Origin: Pedobacter sp. Leaf216 | Lineage (GTDB): Bacteria > Bacteroidota > Bacteroidia > Sphingobacteriales > Sphingobacteriaceae | Direction: 5' to 3' | Assembly: GCF_001421515.1 (NCBI RefSeq) | Contig: NZ_LMKM01000004.1 | Location: forward strand, 62,001-126,000 | DNA length: 64,000 nt | Shown here: one piece after another, positions 52,984 to 61,840 of the stretch | Layout: the number at the start of each line of letters is the position of its first letter | Numbering within the stretch: position 1 is the stretch's first letter | Made by a program: the position numbers and the translations under genes | The notes under the pieces: model-generated | Databases searched by the model: none | Told to the model about the DNA's origin: nothing | The model's input: only the letters and a program-made list of their open reading frames with translations

Positions 52984-54909
52984 TTAATCTTCAAATTTCC
53001 AACGTACAAACGCTTCCATTGCTTCATATTCAGCAAGGCCAAGCTCATCGTAGGCTTTTGCGGTATCTCGGTTACGGTCTTCCGCGCGTTGCCAAAACTC
53101 CCTTGAGTCGTCACCAGGGAAAACGGCTCTGTCTTTCTGACTCTGGTGTTTGAAAATTGCATATTTTTTGCGTTCAAGCTCTTGCGGAGAAATTGGAACT
53201 GCCATTTCAATTTCATAGGTTTCAAACTCATGCCACGCGCCACGGTACATCCATAACCAGCAATCCTGTGCCCAGGCTTCGGTTTTACGCAAGCGTTTTA
53301 ATGCTTCCAGAATGATTTTGAAACAAACAATATGTGTTCCGTGCGGATCTTCGAAATCGCCGGCTGCGTAAACCTGCTGAGGTTTAACTTTCTGTAAAAG
53401 TTCGATTGTAAGTTCAATATCGGCATCTGTTACCGGGTTTTTCTGTACTTTTCCACTTTCGTAAAATGGTAGTGCCTGAAAATGGATGTGGTCATCTTCA
53501 AGGCCGCAATATCTTGCTCCGGCAATGGCTTCACCTTTTCTAATCAATCCTTTAACAGTCTGAATTTCTGGTGTATCTACCTGATTTGGTTTTTTCTGCT
53601 CAATAAAGGTTCTCATTTTGTTGTAAAGATCCTTTAAATGTGCATTGTCCATACCCATTTTCTCAGTAAAGTCTACATTAAACTCTACAAAGCGGAGTGC
53701 ATCGTCGTCCCAAACAGCGGTGTTGCCCGAAGTTTGATAAGCTACGTGTACATCATGTTTCTGATCAACCAGGCGCAGAAAAGTACCACCCATCGAAATT
53801 ACATCATCATCAGGGTGTGGAGAAAATATTATGATCCTCTTTTTGGCAGGCTCGGCCCTTTCCGGCCGTTGTGAATCATCTGCATTTGGCTTGCCACCTG
53901 GCCAGCCGGTAATGGTGTGTTGTAATTTATTGAAGATATGGATATTGATATTGTAAACCGGGCCTTTTTCGGTTGCCAGTTGTGCCATACCATTATTGTT
54001 GTAATCGTCTTCAGTTAATTTTAAGATCGGTTTTTTTAAGGTGTTGGCGAGCCAGATTACCGCTTTGCGGATCAAGGCATCTGTCCAGATACAATCTTTA
54101 ACCAACCACGGGGTATCAAAGCGGGTTAATTCTGAAGCTGCGGGAGCATCAAGAATAAACTCCACATGCTCAGAAAGTTGCAGGTATGTTGCAGGTACTT
54201 CTCCTGAAATTTCGCCCTCAACGGCCTTTTTAATAATCGAAGCTTTTTTACGGCTCCAAGCCATTAAAATGATTTCCCTTGCCTTAAAAATTGTACCGAT
54301 ACCCATGGTAATGGCCTTGGTTGGTACAAAGGTTTTACCACCGAAATCGCGTGCAGCATCACGGCGGGTTAAATCATCCAGCGTAACCAAACGGGTACCC
54401 GAATTTGGTGCAGATCCCGGCTCGTTAAATCCGATGTGACCGGTACGGCCAATACCCAAAATCTGGATATCCAGCCCTCCAAGATCGCCGATTTTCTTTT
54501 CGTATTCCAAACAGAATGCCGGAATGTCTTCCAAAGCTAGCGTTCCATCAGGAATGTGAACGTTTTTCTTATCGATATCAATGTGATCGAAAAGGTTTTC
54601 ATTCATAAACGTAACGTAACTTTGTGCGGCAGTAGGGGCCATTGGATAGTATTCATCCAGGTTAAAAGTAATTACGTTTTTAAAACTTAACCCTTCTTCT
54701 TTGTGCAGCCTAACCAATTCGGCATAAACTGCAATTGGGGTAACACCTGTTGCTAAGCCCAGTACTGCAGGTGTGTTGTTTGCTTGTTTTGATTTAATGA
54801 GCCCGGCAATGCGGTGTGCTACATTAATTGAAGCAATTTTTGGATTTTCGAACACGCTTACGGGTAATTTCTCGAAACGTGTCTCCTCCAGTAGATTTAA
54901 TCTAGCCAT
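52984..54909 (-). CDS. nagB: Glucosamine-6-phosphate deaminase fused to a PIG-L/LmbE deacetylase-like domain
   Basis: Bifunctional-looking protein of 641 residues. Residues of about 1-290 form a GlcN-6-P deaminase/isomerase: VITFNLDEYYPM (catalytic Asp region), ILGIGRTGHIGFNEPGSA with catalytic His and Glu. Residues of about 355-640 form a PIG-L/LmbE-like domain with HPDDDV at 365-370 (usual form HPDDE) and a later His pair in EDPHGTHIV, consistent with a zinc site. PIG-L enzymes remove acetyl groups from GlcNAc derivatives, so the fusion could deacetylate then deaminate an amino-sugar phosphate. A monodomain NagB is about 260 residues. It is divergent from anmK. The activity of the second half is inferred. 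Confidence 0.9.
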   Translation of the reverse strand: MARLNLLEETRFEKLPVSVFENPKIASINVAHRIAGLIKSKQANNTPAVLGLATGVTPIAVYAELVRLHKEEGLSFKNVITFNLDEYYPMAPTAAQSYVTFMNENLFDHIDIDKKNVHIPDGTLALEDIPAFCLEYEKKIGDLGGLDIQILGIGRTGHIGFNEPGSAPNSGTRLVTLDDLTRRDAARDFGGKTFVPTKAITMGIGTIFKAREIILMAWSRKKASIIKKAVEGEISGEVPATYLQLSEHVEFILDAPAASELTRFDTPWLVKDCIWTDALIRKAVIWLANTLKKPILKLTEDDYNNNGMAQLATEKGPVYNINIHIFNKLQHTITGWPGGKPNADDSQRPERAEPAKKRIIIFSPHPDDDVISMGGTFLRLVDQKHDVHVAYQTSGNTAVWDDDALRFVEFNVDFTEKMGMDNAHLKDLYNKMRTFIEQKKPNQVDTPEIQTVKGLIRKGEAIAGARYCGLEDDHIHFQALPFYESGKVQKNPVTDADIELTIELLQKVKPQQVYAAGDFEDPHGTHIVCFKIILEALKRLRKTEAWAQDCWLWMYRGAWHEFETYEIEMAVPISPQELERKKYAIFKHQSQKDRAVFPGDDSREFWQRAEDRNRDTAKAYDELGLAEYEAMEAFVRWKFED

Positions 54910-55061
54910 TTTTTTTATATGGATTTTAATGTACGGAGCAGTAAATATAGAGAGTTATGCCCAATTTGTACCAAAGGTTATTTACATTTATTGCAAGAAT
55001 TTACACAATATTCGATTAAAGGCCCAGACAAACGTTTGATTTTTTTCGTAAAAAAACCAAT

Positions 55062-56258
55062 ATGAACACACAGATCCAAAAGTTATACTTAAAAGCAGGA
55101 AAATCAGAACGTTTAATTATAGGCTTGATGAGCGGCACTTCTATGGATGGACTGGATATTGCCCTTTGTTTGGTGAAGGGAAGCGGAGCACATACCAATA
55201 TTGAAGTGTTAAATTTTAAAACCGCTGATTATACAGATGATTTTAGGGCAAAAATAAAAGCTGTTTTTTCAAAAAAACAAGTCGATTTACAATTGGTATG
55301 CCTTATGAACGCGCATATTGCCAACACCCATGCACAGCTTATAAATGATGCGCTTGCAGAATGGGGCTACAAAAATGATGATATTGATTTTATTGCCAGC
55401 CACGGGCAAACCATTTTTCATGCTCCAAAATCATTACACCAACTGGCAGATTACCCTAATGGCACATTACAGATTGGGGATGGAGATCATATTGCCTTAA
55501 AAACTGGGATTATTATCTTGTCTGATTTTAGGCAGAAACACCTGGCAGCTGGTGGTGAAGGTGCTCCTTTGGCTGTTTATGGAGATTATTTAATGTTTAC
55601 AAAGGAAGGAGAAGATCGTGTGATGCTCAATATTGGCGGAATAGCAAATTTTACTTACCTGCCAGCAAGCACGGATGCAAATGCAATTTTTTCTACAGAT
55701 GTTGGTCCGGGCAATACTTTGATGGATCAATACATGCAAAAACATTTTGGCCAGTTTTATGATAAAAATGCTGCAATTGCTTTATCTGGTAAATCGAATC
55801 AAAAATTGTTGTCTGCTTTGCTTAACTGTGATTTTTTTGAGCTGGAATTTCCTAAAACTACCGGGCCCGAATTATTTAACCTTGAATATTTAATAAAAGC
55901 ACAGGAGCAATCGTTAACCACAAATTTAGGTAAAGCAGATGTAATGGCTACATTATGCCATTTTTCGGCAGAAACTATCGCAAATGCTATAAAACGTTGT
56001 TTTGGCGAAAAGGCTGAAGCGCGTGTGTTTATGAGTGGCGGCGGCATGCATAACCCTTTGCTGGTGAGCCTCCTTAATGAAAAACTGCCTGCCTGTATTT
56101 TTTTAACAACAGCTGATTTAAACATTAACCCCGATGCTAAAGAGGCGGTTTTATTTGCTGTTTTGGCAAATGAAACGCTTTGTGGCGAGCCGATTAATTT
56201 TGGCAACAGGCAAGGTGTACCTTCGGTTTGTATGGGTAAAATCAGTTTGCCGCAATAG
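55062..56258 (+). CDS. anmK: Anhydro-N-acetylmuramic acid kinase
   Basis: Phosphorylates 1,6-anhydro-MurNAc with ring opening to MurNAc-6-phosphate in peptidoglycan recycling. The 398-residue protein has the ATP-binding opening LIIGLMSGTSMDGLDIALCL, then DFIASHGQTIFHAP, VYGDYLMFTKEGEDRVMLNI, GGIANFTYLPA and DVGPGNTLMDQYM (catalytic Asp in the DxGPGN motif), and MSGGGMHNPLLVSLL near the C-terminus. It is full length, divergent from the NagB-fusion gene (152 bases), so recycled amino sugars may pass to that pathway. No murQ gene is seen in the window. Confidence 0.95.
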   Translation: MNTQIQKLYLKAGKSERLIIGLMSGTSMDGLDIALCLVKGSGAHTNIEVLNFKTADYTDDFRAKIKAVFSKKQVDLQLVCLMNAHIANTHAQLINDALAEWGYKNDDIDFIASHGQTIFHAPKSLHQLADYPNGTLQIGDGDHIALKTGIIILSDFRQKHLAAGGEGAPLAVYGDYLMFTKEGEDRVMLNIGGIANFTYLPASTDANAIFSTDVGPGNTLMDQYMQKHFGQFYDKNAAIALSGKSNQKLLSALLNCDFFELEFPKTTGPELFNLEYLIKAQEQSLTTNLGKADVMATLCHFSAETIANAIKRCFGEKAEARVFMSGGGMHNPLLVSLLNEKLPACIFLTTADLNINPDAKEAVLFAVLANETLCGEPINFGNRQGVPSVCMGKISLPQ

Positions 56259-56308
56259 CAAGATCATTTCAATTTAAGAATTGTAAATGAGTTTGTACCC
56301 GTTAAAAA

Positions 56309-56338
56309 TTTGGTTTGTGCGGTATTTTGTTAAATTTG
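56309..56338 (+). promoter_or_regulatory. Bacteroidota-type promoter before the first susC
   Basis: TTTG at 56309-56312 and TAAATTTG at 56331-56338 (full -7 match), with an 18-base spacer. The susC ATG follows 36 bases after the -7 box. Confidence 0.55.
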
Positions 56339-56374
56339 TTTTAACACTAATCTTCAAATATAAAACCAATTTTT

Positions 56375-59300
56375 ATGGAAAAAAGTTACCTAAAATGGTC
56401 ACCAGGATTTTTCGCAATTTTGTTGATCCCATTTCTGCTGATCTTATCTGCACGAATGGCACAAGCACAAAACAAACGGTATACCATAAGTGGTAAGGTT
56501 ACCGATGCTTCAAATAAAGAACAGATTCCGGGCGTTGTTGTTAAAATTATCAATACCAATTTAGTAACCAGTACCAATGCTAACGGTGGATATACTTTTT
56601 CGGTAGATTTAGCCCCGGGCAAATACCAGGTTCAGTTTTCTTACGTAGGTTATAAAAGCAGAAGTGAGGGGATAGATCTTGGTGCTAATGATCAGGTTCA
56701 ATTAAGTACAGCGCTAAGTGGTGATGCCGTTGGCCTTGATGAGGTAATTGTTACCGGAACTTCGCAGGGAACGACACGAAAAGAACTGGGAAGTTATGTA
56801 AGTACGGTTAAGGGCGATGATTTAAATAAGGCCCCAAGCGGAAACGTACTTTCATCTTTACAGGGAAAAACAGCAGGGGCTCAGATCAGCCAAAACTCAG
56901 GTGATCCTGCTGGCGGATTATCTGTACGCTTAAGGGGGATCAGTTCGGTAAATTCATCATCAGAGCCTCTTTATATTATTGACGGGGTAATTGTTAATAA
57001 TTCTACTACAAGGGTTACCAATACTTCATCTAACTACGATGGGGGTAACTTTGTGGGCAGTATCGGCCAAAACAGAATGGTTGATATTAACCCGGCCGAT
57101 ATTGAGCGGATTGAAGTGTTAAACGGAGCCGCCGCAGCTGCAATTTATGGTTCGAGGGCAAATTCCGGCGTAATCCAGATTTTTACCAAAAAAGGTGTAA
57201 GTGGTGCTGCCCAGGTTAATTTTAGCACAAGTTTAACCTTGAGTCACCTCCGTAAGCAGGTTGAGGTAAACGAATCTCCGGTAAGGTTTGGTACACCAAC
57301 TCTTTTTCCTACGCAAGATGTGATCCAAACGGTTGGCGATCCGGCAGTGTTGGAAAAGAAAACCATTCCTGCTGCACGATATAACTATCAGGATTATATC
57401 TTTCAATCGGCAACAGGTACAGATAATACTGTTTCAGTTTCAGGAGGTAATGAAAATACAAAATATTATACCTCTGCGGCTTATTTCAGCAATCAGGGGA
57501 TTATTAAAAACACTGACTTTACGCGCTATAATTTTAGGGCAAACGTAGATCAAAAAATCACTGAATGGGCAAAATTAAGTGCCGGCTTAAATTATATCCG
57601 CAGTTCTGCCAATGAAAAGCCAGATGGAAATTCGTTTTTTTCGCCAATGAACTCGGTTACCATTATTGGTAATATACATGATATTTTTGCCAGAGATGCC
57701 AACGGTAATTTAATGGCTGTTGGAGAAAGGGGCAGGGTAAATCCCGTTTCGGTAATCGAAGATATTAAGCAACGCCAGGAAACTAACCGCATCATTGCCA
57801 ATGCCAATTTAAAATTGTACCCGGTAAAAAATTTAACGTTAGATTTTACTTTGGGGGTTGATAACTCTGGTCAGAGTGGTTCTACCTATATACCGCCCTT
57901 TGCATATAATGTAAATCCTGATTTTTATGGTGGAGGTGCATCCTTGGATGGAACCTTAAATGGCTATGCAAGTGCGGCAACAAACAATGCTTTTCAATTT
58001 AACAATGAGTTTAATGCCACTTACCAGGCAAAACTTTCTGATTTAATTTCCTCAACCACGCAGGTTGGTTACTCTTTTCAATATGAAAAAACCAGGTACC
58101 AGTTGGTAAACGGTAGAGGTTTGGCCCCATTAATCGAAACAGTAAACGCTGCTGCAACGCAACTTCCGAGTGTAGATGGCAGAACGGAATTATCGGTTAG
58201 TGGAGGATACATTCAACAAAACTTTAAATATAAAGATCATTTATTTGTTACCGGAGCCCTCAGGGTTGATCAATCTTCAGTATTCGGAGCTGAAAACCGT
58301 ACACAGGAATACTTAAAAGGAAGCTTAAGTTATGTGCTTTCTTCAGCTGATTACTGGAAAAGTTTTGGTGTTTCTGACTGGTGGGATGCATTTAAAATCA
58401 GAGCAGCATACGGGGAGTCGGGAAATTTGACAGGTATTGGTGCATATGATCGGATAAATGCTTATTCTACTCAATCATTTTTAGGAAGGGCTTCATTGTT
58501 TTCGAGTGCCACATTAGCGAATGAAAATGTTAAGCCTGAACGCCAGCGCGAACTGGAACTGGGAACAGATTTATCTTTTTTCAAAAACAGGTTGGGCCTA
58601 CAGTTTAACTGGTACAATAAAAAAGTAAGTGATCTTTTAATTGCCAGCGTGCAGGCACCTTCCAGTGGATTTTCAAGCTTGCTGGATAATATCGGCTCGT
58701 TAAGAAACAAAGGGATTGAACTTGTTTTAAACGGAACCCCTGTAGATGGAAAGGGTTTTAAATGGAATACTTCAGTTGTTTTTAACAGAAACAGAAATAC
58801 CGCACTTGATGTTGGTGGTTTAAGATTGTTTAGTACAAACCCTGGTGCCCCGGTAGCGATTATAAACGGTGAGGCTATTGGTGTGTTTTACGGAACTTTT
58901 TTTGCACGGAATCCTGATGGAAGTTTGTTAACCAATGCCGCAGGTATTCCTCAAATAGAAAAGGGAATTCAAACTTCTGCCACAACGTTTACCCCTCAGC
59001 GCGATGCGAACGGTTTGCCTACCGGTACAACCTTACGTAAAGTGATTGGTAATCCAAATCCAGATTATAATATGTCTTTTGTGAACGATTTTACCTATAA
59101 ACGTTTGAATTTACATGTGCAATTTGATGCTGTACAGGGAGGTGATGTATGGAATGCCGACTGGAGAACCCGGCAAGGTGTGGGTAATGGCAAAGTAGCG
59201 GAGCAGGAGCAACTTGGACAATTGCCTAGAGGCTATGTAGCCGGCGTTTATGCGATTGAAGAATGGCGTATTGATGATGGATCTTTTGTTAAATTGAGAG

Positions 59301-59512
59301 AAATATCATTAAGCTATAACGTTGGTAAGCTTAAGTTTTTAAGAGATTTAACAGTAACAGTAAGCGGAAGAAACCTAATTTCGTGGGATAATTACAAAGG
59401 TTACGATCCTGAGTTAAACTCTGGTGGCCAATCAACCATCTTAAGAAATATCGATTTTGGTTCGGTGCCCATTCCACGCACTTTTACTTTGGGTTTACAA
59501 GTTAAATTATAA
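56375..59512 (+). CDS. SusC/RagA-type TonB-linked outer-membrane receptor
   Basis: TonB-dependent importer of 1045 residues that forms a complex with SusD-like lipoproteins. The signal peptide ends near residue 32 (ARMAQAQNKR). A carboxypeptidase-regulatory-like domain follows (about 35-115; YTISGKVTDASNKEQIPGVV), then the plug (VIVTGTSQGTTRKELGSYVS; SEPLYIIDGVIV; IYGSRANSGVIQIFTKKG), then a long barrel ending in PIPRTFTLGLQVKL. There is no N-terminal STN signalling domain, so it is unlikely to signal to an anti-sigma factor. The SusD-like gene follows 17 bases later. No glycosidase or regulator is in the operon, so the ligand is unknown. Confidence 0.96.
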   Translation: MEKSYLKWSPGFFAILLIPFLLILSARMAQAQNKRYTISGKVTDASNKEQIPGVVVKIINTNLVTSTNANGGYTFSVDLAPGKYQVQFSYVGYKSRSEGIDLGANDQVQLSTALSGDAVGLDEVIVTGTSQGTTRKELGSYVSTVKGDDLNKAPSGNVLSSLQGKTAGAQISQNSGDPAGGLSVRLRGISSVNSSSEPLYIIDGVIVNNSTTRVTNTSSNYDGGNFVGSIGQNRMVDINPADIERIEVLNGAAAAAIYGSRANSGVIQIFTKKGVSGAAQVNFSTSLTLSHLRKQVEVNESPVRFGTPTLFPTQDVIQTVGDPAVLEKKTIPAARYNYQDYIFQSATGTDNTVSVSGGNENTKYYTSAAYFSNQGIIKNTDFTRYNFRANVDQKITEWAKLSAGLNYIRSSANEKPDGNSFFSPMNSVTIIGNIHDIFARDANGNLMAVGERGRVNPVSVIEDIKQRQETNRIIANANLKLYPVKNLTLDFTLGVDNSGQSGSTYIPPFAYNVNPDFYGGGASLDGTLNGYASAATNNAFQFNNEFNATYQAKLSDLISSTTQVGYSFQYEKTRYQLVNGRGLAPLIETVNAAATQLPSVDGRTELSVSGGYIQQNFKYKDHLFVTGALRVDQSSVFGAENRTQEYLKGSLSYVLSSADYWKSFGVSDWWDAFKIRAAYGESGNLTGIGAYDRINAYSTQSFLGRASLFSSATLANENVKPERQRELELGTDLSFFKNRLGLQFNWYNKKVSDLLIASVQAPSSGFSSLLDNIGSLRNKGIELVLNGTPVDGKGFKWNTSVVFNRNRNTALDVGGLRLFSTNPGAPVAIINGEAIGVFYGTFFARNPDGSLLTNAAGIPQIEKGIQTSATTFTPQRDANGLPTGTTLRKVIGNPNPDYNMSFVNDFTYKRLNLHVQFDAVQGGDVWNADWRTRQGVGNGKVAEQEQLGQLPRGYVAGVYAIEEWRIDDGSFVKLREISLSYNVGKLKFLRDLTVTVSGRNLISWDNYKGYDPELNSGGQSTILRNIDFGSVPIPRTFTLGLQVKL

Positions 59513-59529
59513 TTGTTAAAGGAAAATTT

Positions 59530-60825
59530 ATGAAAATTTTAAGAAACAATATTTCGACAAATATAGCCTGTTTAACGCTTTTGTTAACATTGTGCCTCGC
59601 CTCTTGTACAAAAGAATATCAGGATCCTTCAAGGGCCAAAACAGATGTGGCTTTGGGCACACAGCAAGGATTAACCGCCGTGGCAATTGGTTTGCAGCGC
59701 GTGTACACTTTAACCCGTACGGGTGTAATGTTCAATTCTGTTGCTGCAAATGGTTTTGTAACCAACGAGTTAAGGTTACTTAATTCAGGAAATATTCCTG
59801 AATTGCAGTTAAGTACCGGGGGAAGTACTGTAGATGGAACCAATACAATTCTATTTAATCTTTGGACAAGCGCCAACAAAATTATCTACGATGCAGATTT
59901 GGTTATTGCCAATGCCAATAACCTGGGTGATAAGGGTTATGCTTCGGGGTTGATTGCTTATTCGAGCATATTTAAGGCTCTGGCCATTGGAAATATGGCG
60001 CAATACTGGGAGAAAATTCCTGATGGAACAGGTAAAAATGTAGCTTTTATTACGCGTTCTGCAGGTTTTACAAAAGCAATCGCGGTGCTTGATAATGCTT
60101 TAACCGTTATTGCTGCGAATCCAATTTCGACAAGCTTTTTAACCAATGTTCCTGCTGATGTGAATATTATAAATACAATTCACGCTTTGAAAGCAAGGTA
60201 TGCACTTTTTTCAGGAAATTATGCGCTCGCTTTAACAGAGGCAAACCTGGTAGATTTAACAAAGCCATCTTTTTTTAAGTTTGATGCTACCTCACCAAAT
60301 ATTTTGTTCAGTATTATTTCTTCAAACAATGTTTTTCAGCCGTTAAATGCAAATTTCGGTCTTACCGGAGCAAATATTCCTGATGCGGCAGATAAAAGAA
60401 TTGCTTTTTATACTGTACTTGCAGGTAGCCCTCAAACATTGCGGATGAACGGTTTTGCTGCGGCAACGGCAACACCGTTTCCTATTTATTTACCAGGAGA
60501 AATAACCTTGATTAAAGCGGAGGCACTTGCGCGGCAATCCGATTTACCAAATGCATTAATTGAATTAAATAAAGTAGTAACAAAAACAACCGATCTGTTT
60601 GGTGTTGCTGCAGCACTGCCACCCTTGGTAGGGCCTTATACACAGCAACAATTGTTAGATCTTATTTATAAGCACCGTTCGATAGAATTATATGCTTCGG
60701 GCTTAAAACTGGAAGATATGAGGAGATTTAATCAGCCTTTGACCGATCGTAAGCGAAATTTCTTTCCATATCCTTTTCAGGAAAGGGATAACAATACCAA
60801 TACTCCTGCCGATCCAACATTCTAA
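59530..60825 (+). CDS. SusD/RagB-like substrate-binding lipoprotein
   Basis: Outer-membrane-anchored partner of the SusC protein. The 431-residue protein has a signal peptide with lipobox LASC (Cys26), followed by TKEYQD, which fits the Lys-Asp/Glu surface-export signal of Bacteroidota lipoproteins. The helical core contains ASGLIAYSSIFKALAIGNMA and ALKARYALFSGNYALALTEA, TPR-like helices, and the C-terminal block ITLIKAEALARQSDLPNALI and HRSIELYASGLKLEDMRRFN that is characteristic of SusD. It is shorter than the usual roughly 500-550 residues. A terminator shared with the convergent deoR gene follows. Confidence 0.9.
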   Translation: MKILRNNISTNIACLTLLLTLCLASCTKEYQDPSRAKTDVALGTQQGLTAVAIGLQRVYTLTRTGVMFNSVAANGFVTNELRLLNSGNIPELQLSTGGSTVDGTNTILFNLWTSANKIIYDADLVIANANNLGDKGYASGLIAYSSIFKALAIGNMAQYWEKIPDGTGKNVAFITRSAGFTKAIAVLDNALTVIAANPISTSFLTNVPADVNIINTIHALKARYALFSGNYALALTEANLVDLTKPSFFKFDATSPNILFSIISSNNVFQPLNANFGLTGANIPDAADKRIAFYTVLAGSPQTLRMNGFAAATATPFPIYLPGEITLIKAEALARQSDLPNALIELNKVVTKTTDLFGVAAALPPLVGPYTQQQLLDLIYKHRSIELYASGLKLEDMRRFNQPLTDRKRNFFPYPFQERDNNTNTPADPTF

Positions 60826-60828
60826 AAG

Positions 60829-60861
60829 AAAGGGTCCCGATTTAAAATCGGGACCCTTTTT
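60829..60861. terminator. Bidirectional terminator between susD-like and deoR genes
   Basis: AAAGGGTCCCGATTT and AAATCGGGACCCTTT make a 15-base perfect stem around a single base, with T-rich and A-rich flanks. It sits between convergent stops and can end both transcripts. Confidence 0.88.
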
Positions 60862-61606
60862 ATAAAATATTCAATTCTTTTTCTTTATAACGGAAAAGCG
60901 ATTCGTGGGCATTATCCAATTCAGTTATCAAATAACTAATGCTTTCTATCGGGCAAACCCTTAACCTTAAAGCAATATCCAGTTTTTCCGAAATACAGAG
61001 TACGGCTGTTCTTTTTGCGCAGGCCAACATGGCCTTTTTAAGTTGATTAATTTCCCAATATGTATCTGTTAAGCCTTCATCAGGGTGGATGGCACTGGTG
61101 CCCATCAAGCATAAATCGGCCTTTATTTCTGATAACTGTGTAATTACCTGACCGCCATAAGTAACCTGCGAATTTTTAGAAAATAATCCTCCAATCAAAA
61201 TTACCTCAATATTATTGTACTTGGCCAATTCTACTGCAACCAGCGGACTAATGGTAAAAAATGTGGCAGATAATCCTTGTGGAAGTAATTTTACCAATTC
61301 TAAAATCGTGGTGCCTCCTCCGGTTAAAACTACCATTCCATCTTTTATTAACTGAATGGCTTTTTTGCCAATCGCAATCTTACTTTCTCGGGCATAAACA
61401 GTACTGTCATCAAAAGAACTGTGGTAGGATTTAGATAAAGCACCTCCATGTACCTTGTAAAGTAGGTTTTCGTCAACAAGCTCCTGTAAGTCTCTTCTAA
61501 TGGTATCTTCCGAAACATTTAGCAACTGCACCAGATCGGAGGTTAAAACCCGGTTGTGCAGGTTAATCTGGCGCATGATGAAATCATGTCGTTCTTTTTT
61601 CAGCAT
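60860..61606 (-). CDS. DeoR/GlpR-family transcriptional regulator
   Basis: Sugar-phosphate-responsive regulator of 248 residues. The N-terminal winged helix (about 3-56) reads RHDFIMRQINLHNRVLTSDL, then NVSEDTIRRDLQELVDENLL, followed by VHGGALS, the DeoR signature. The C-terminal DeoRC domain (about 75-235) has IGKKAIQLIKDGMVVLTGGG-TTILEL and MGTSAIHPDEGLTD. It is divergent from the last susC gene, and 10-bp-period TGCG repeats lie between them, so it probably represses or controls that gene. The effector is likely a phosphorylated sugar. Confidence 0.92.
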   Translation of the reverse strand: MLKKERHDFIMRQINLHNRVLTSDLVQLLNVSEDTIRRDLQELVDENLLYKVHGGALSKSYHSSFDDSTVYARESKIAIGKKAIQLIKDGMVVLTGGGTTILELVKLLPQGLSATFFTISPLVAVELAKYNNIEVILIGGLFSKNSQVTYGGQVITQLSEIKADLCLMGTSAIHPDEGLTDTYWEINQLKKAMLACAKRTAVLCISEKLDIALRLRVCPIESISYLITELDNAHESLFRYKEKELNIL

Positions 61607-61659
61607 AAGTAGTGTCTGGTTTTAGAACGAATGTATAAAAGATTTTTAGATTTTTTTAA

Positions 61660-61787
61660 TGTGCGTGTTTTTGCGTGTTATTGCGATAATATTTTTGTTA
61701 CGCCTTGCTAAATAGTTTGTTAAATAGTTTTTTTATTCTAAAACAATTGTGATATTAGCATAAAATGCGTTATTGTGCGTGTTTTAG
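61660..61787. promoter_or_regulatory. Putative DeoR operator region, tandem 10-bp TGCG repeats
   Basis: Two clusters. At 61660-61685 three TGCG cores are spaced 10 bases apart (TGCGTGTTTT, TGCGTGTTAT, TGCG). At 61766-61787 two cores again lie 10 apart (TGCGTTATTG, TGCGTGTTTT). A -7-like TATTTTTG at 61690-61697 sits just after the first cluster. DeoR proteins bind such tandem repeats as tetramers. They are found nowhere else in this window by eye. Confidence 0.6.
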
Positions 61788-61840
61788 TAACTAACTAACA
61801 ACAACTAAACAATCTTTATCCCTAACTAAACAGGCAGTTT

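Noticed and set aside
54041..54439. 132-residue + strand ORF opposite the NagB-fusion gene
   Set aside because: It lies within the strongly conserved NagB catalytic region on the other strand.
55799..56206. 135-residue minus-strand ORF opposite anmK
   Set aside because: It covers conserved AnmK motifs antisense; no independent evidence.
56287..56496. 69-residue + strand ORF at the start of the first susC
   Set aside because: It overlaps the promoter and signal-peptide region of susC in another frame.
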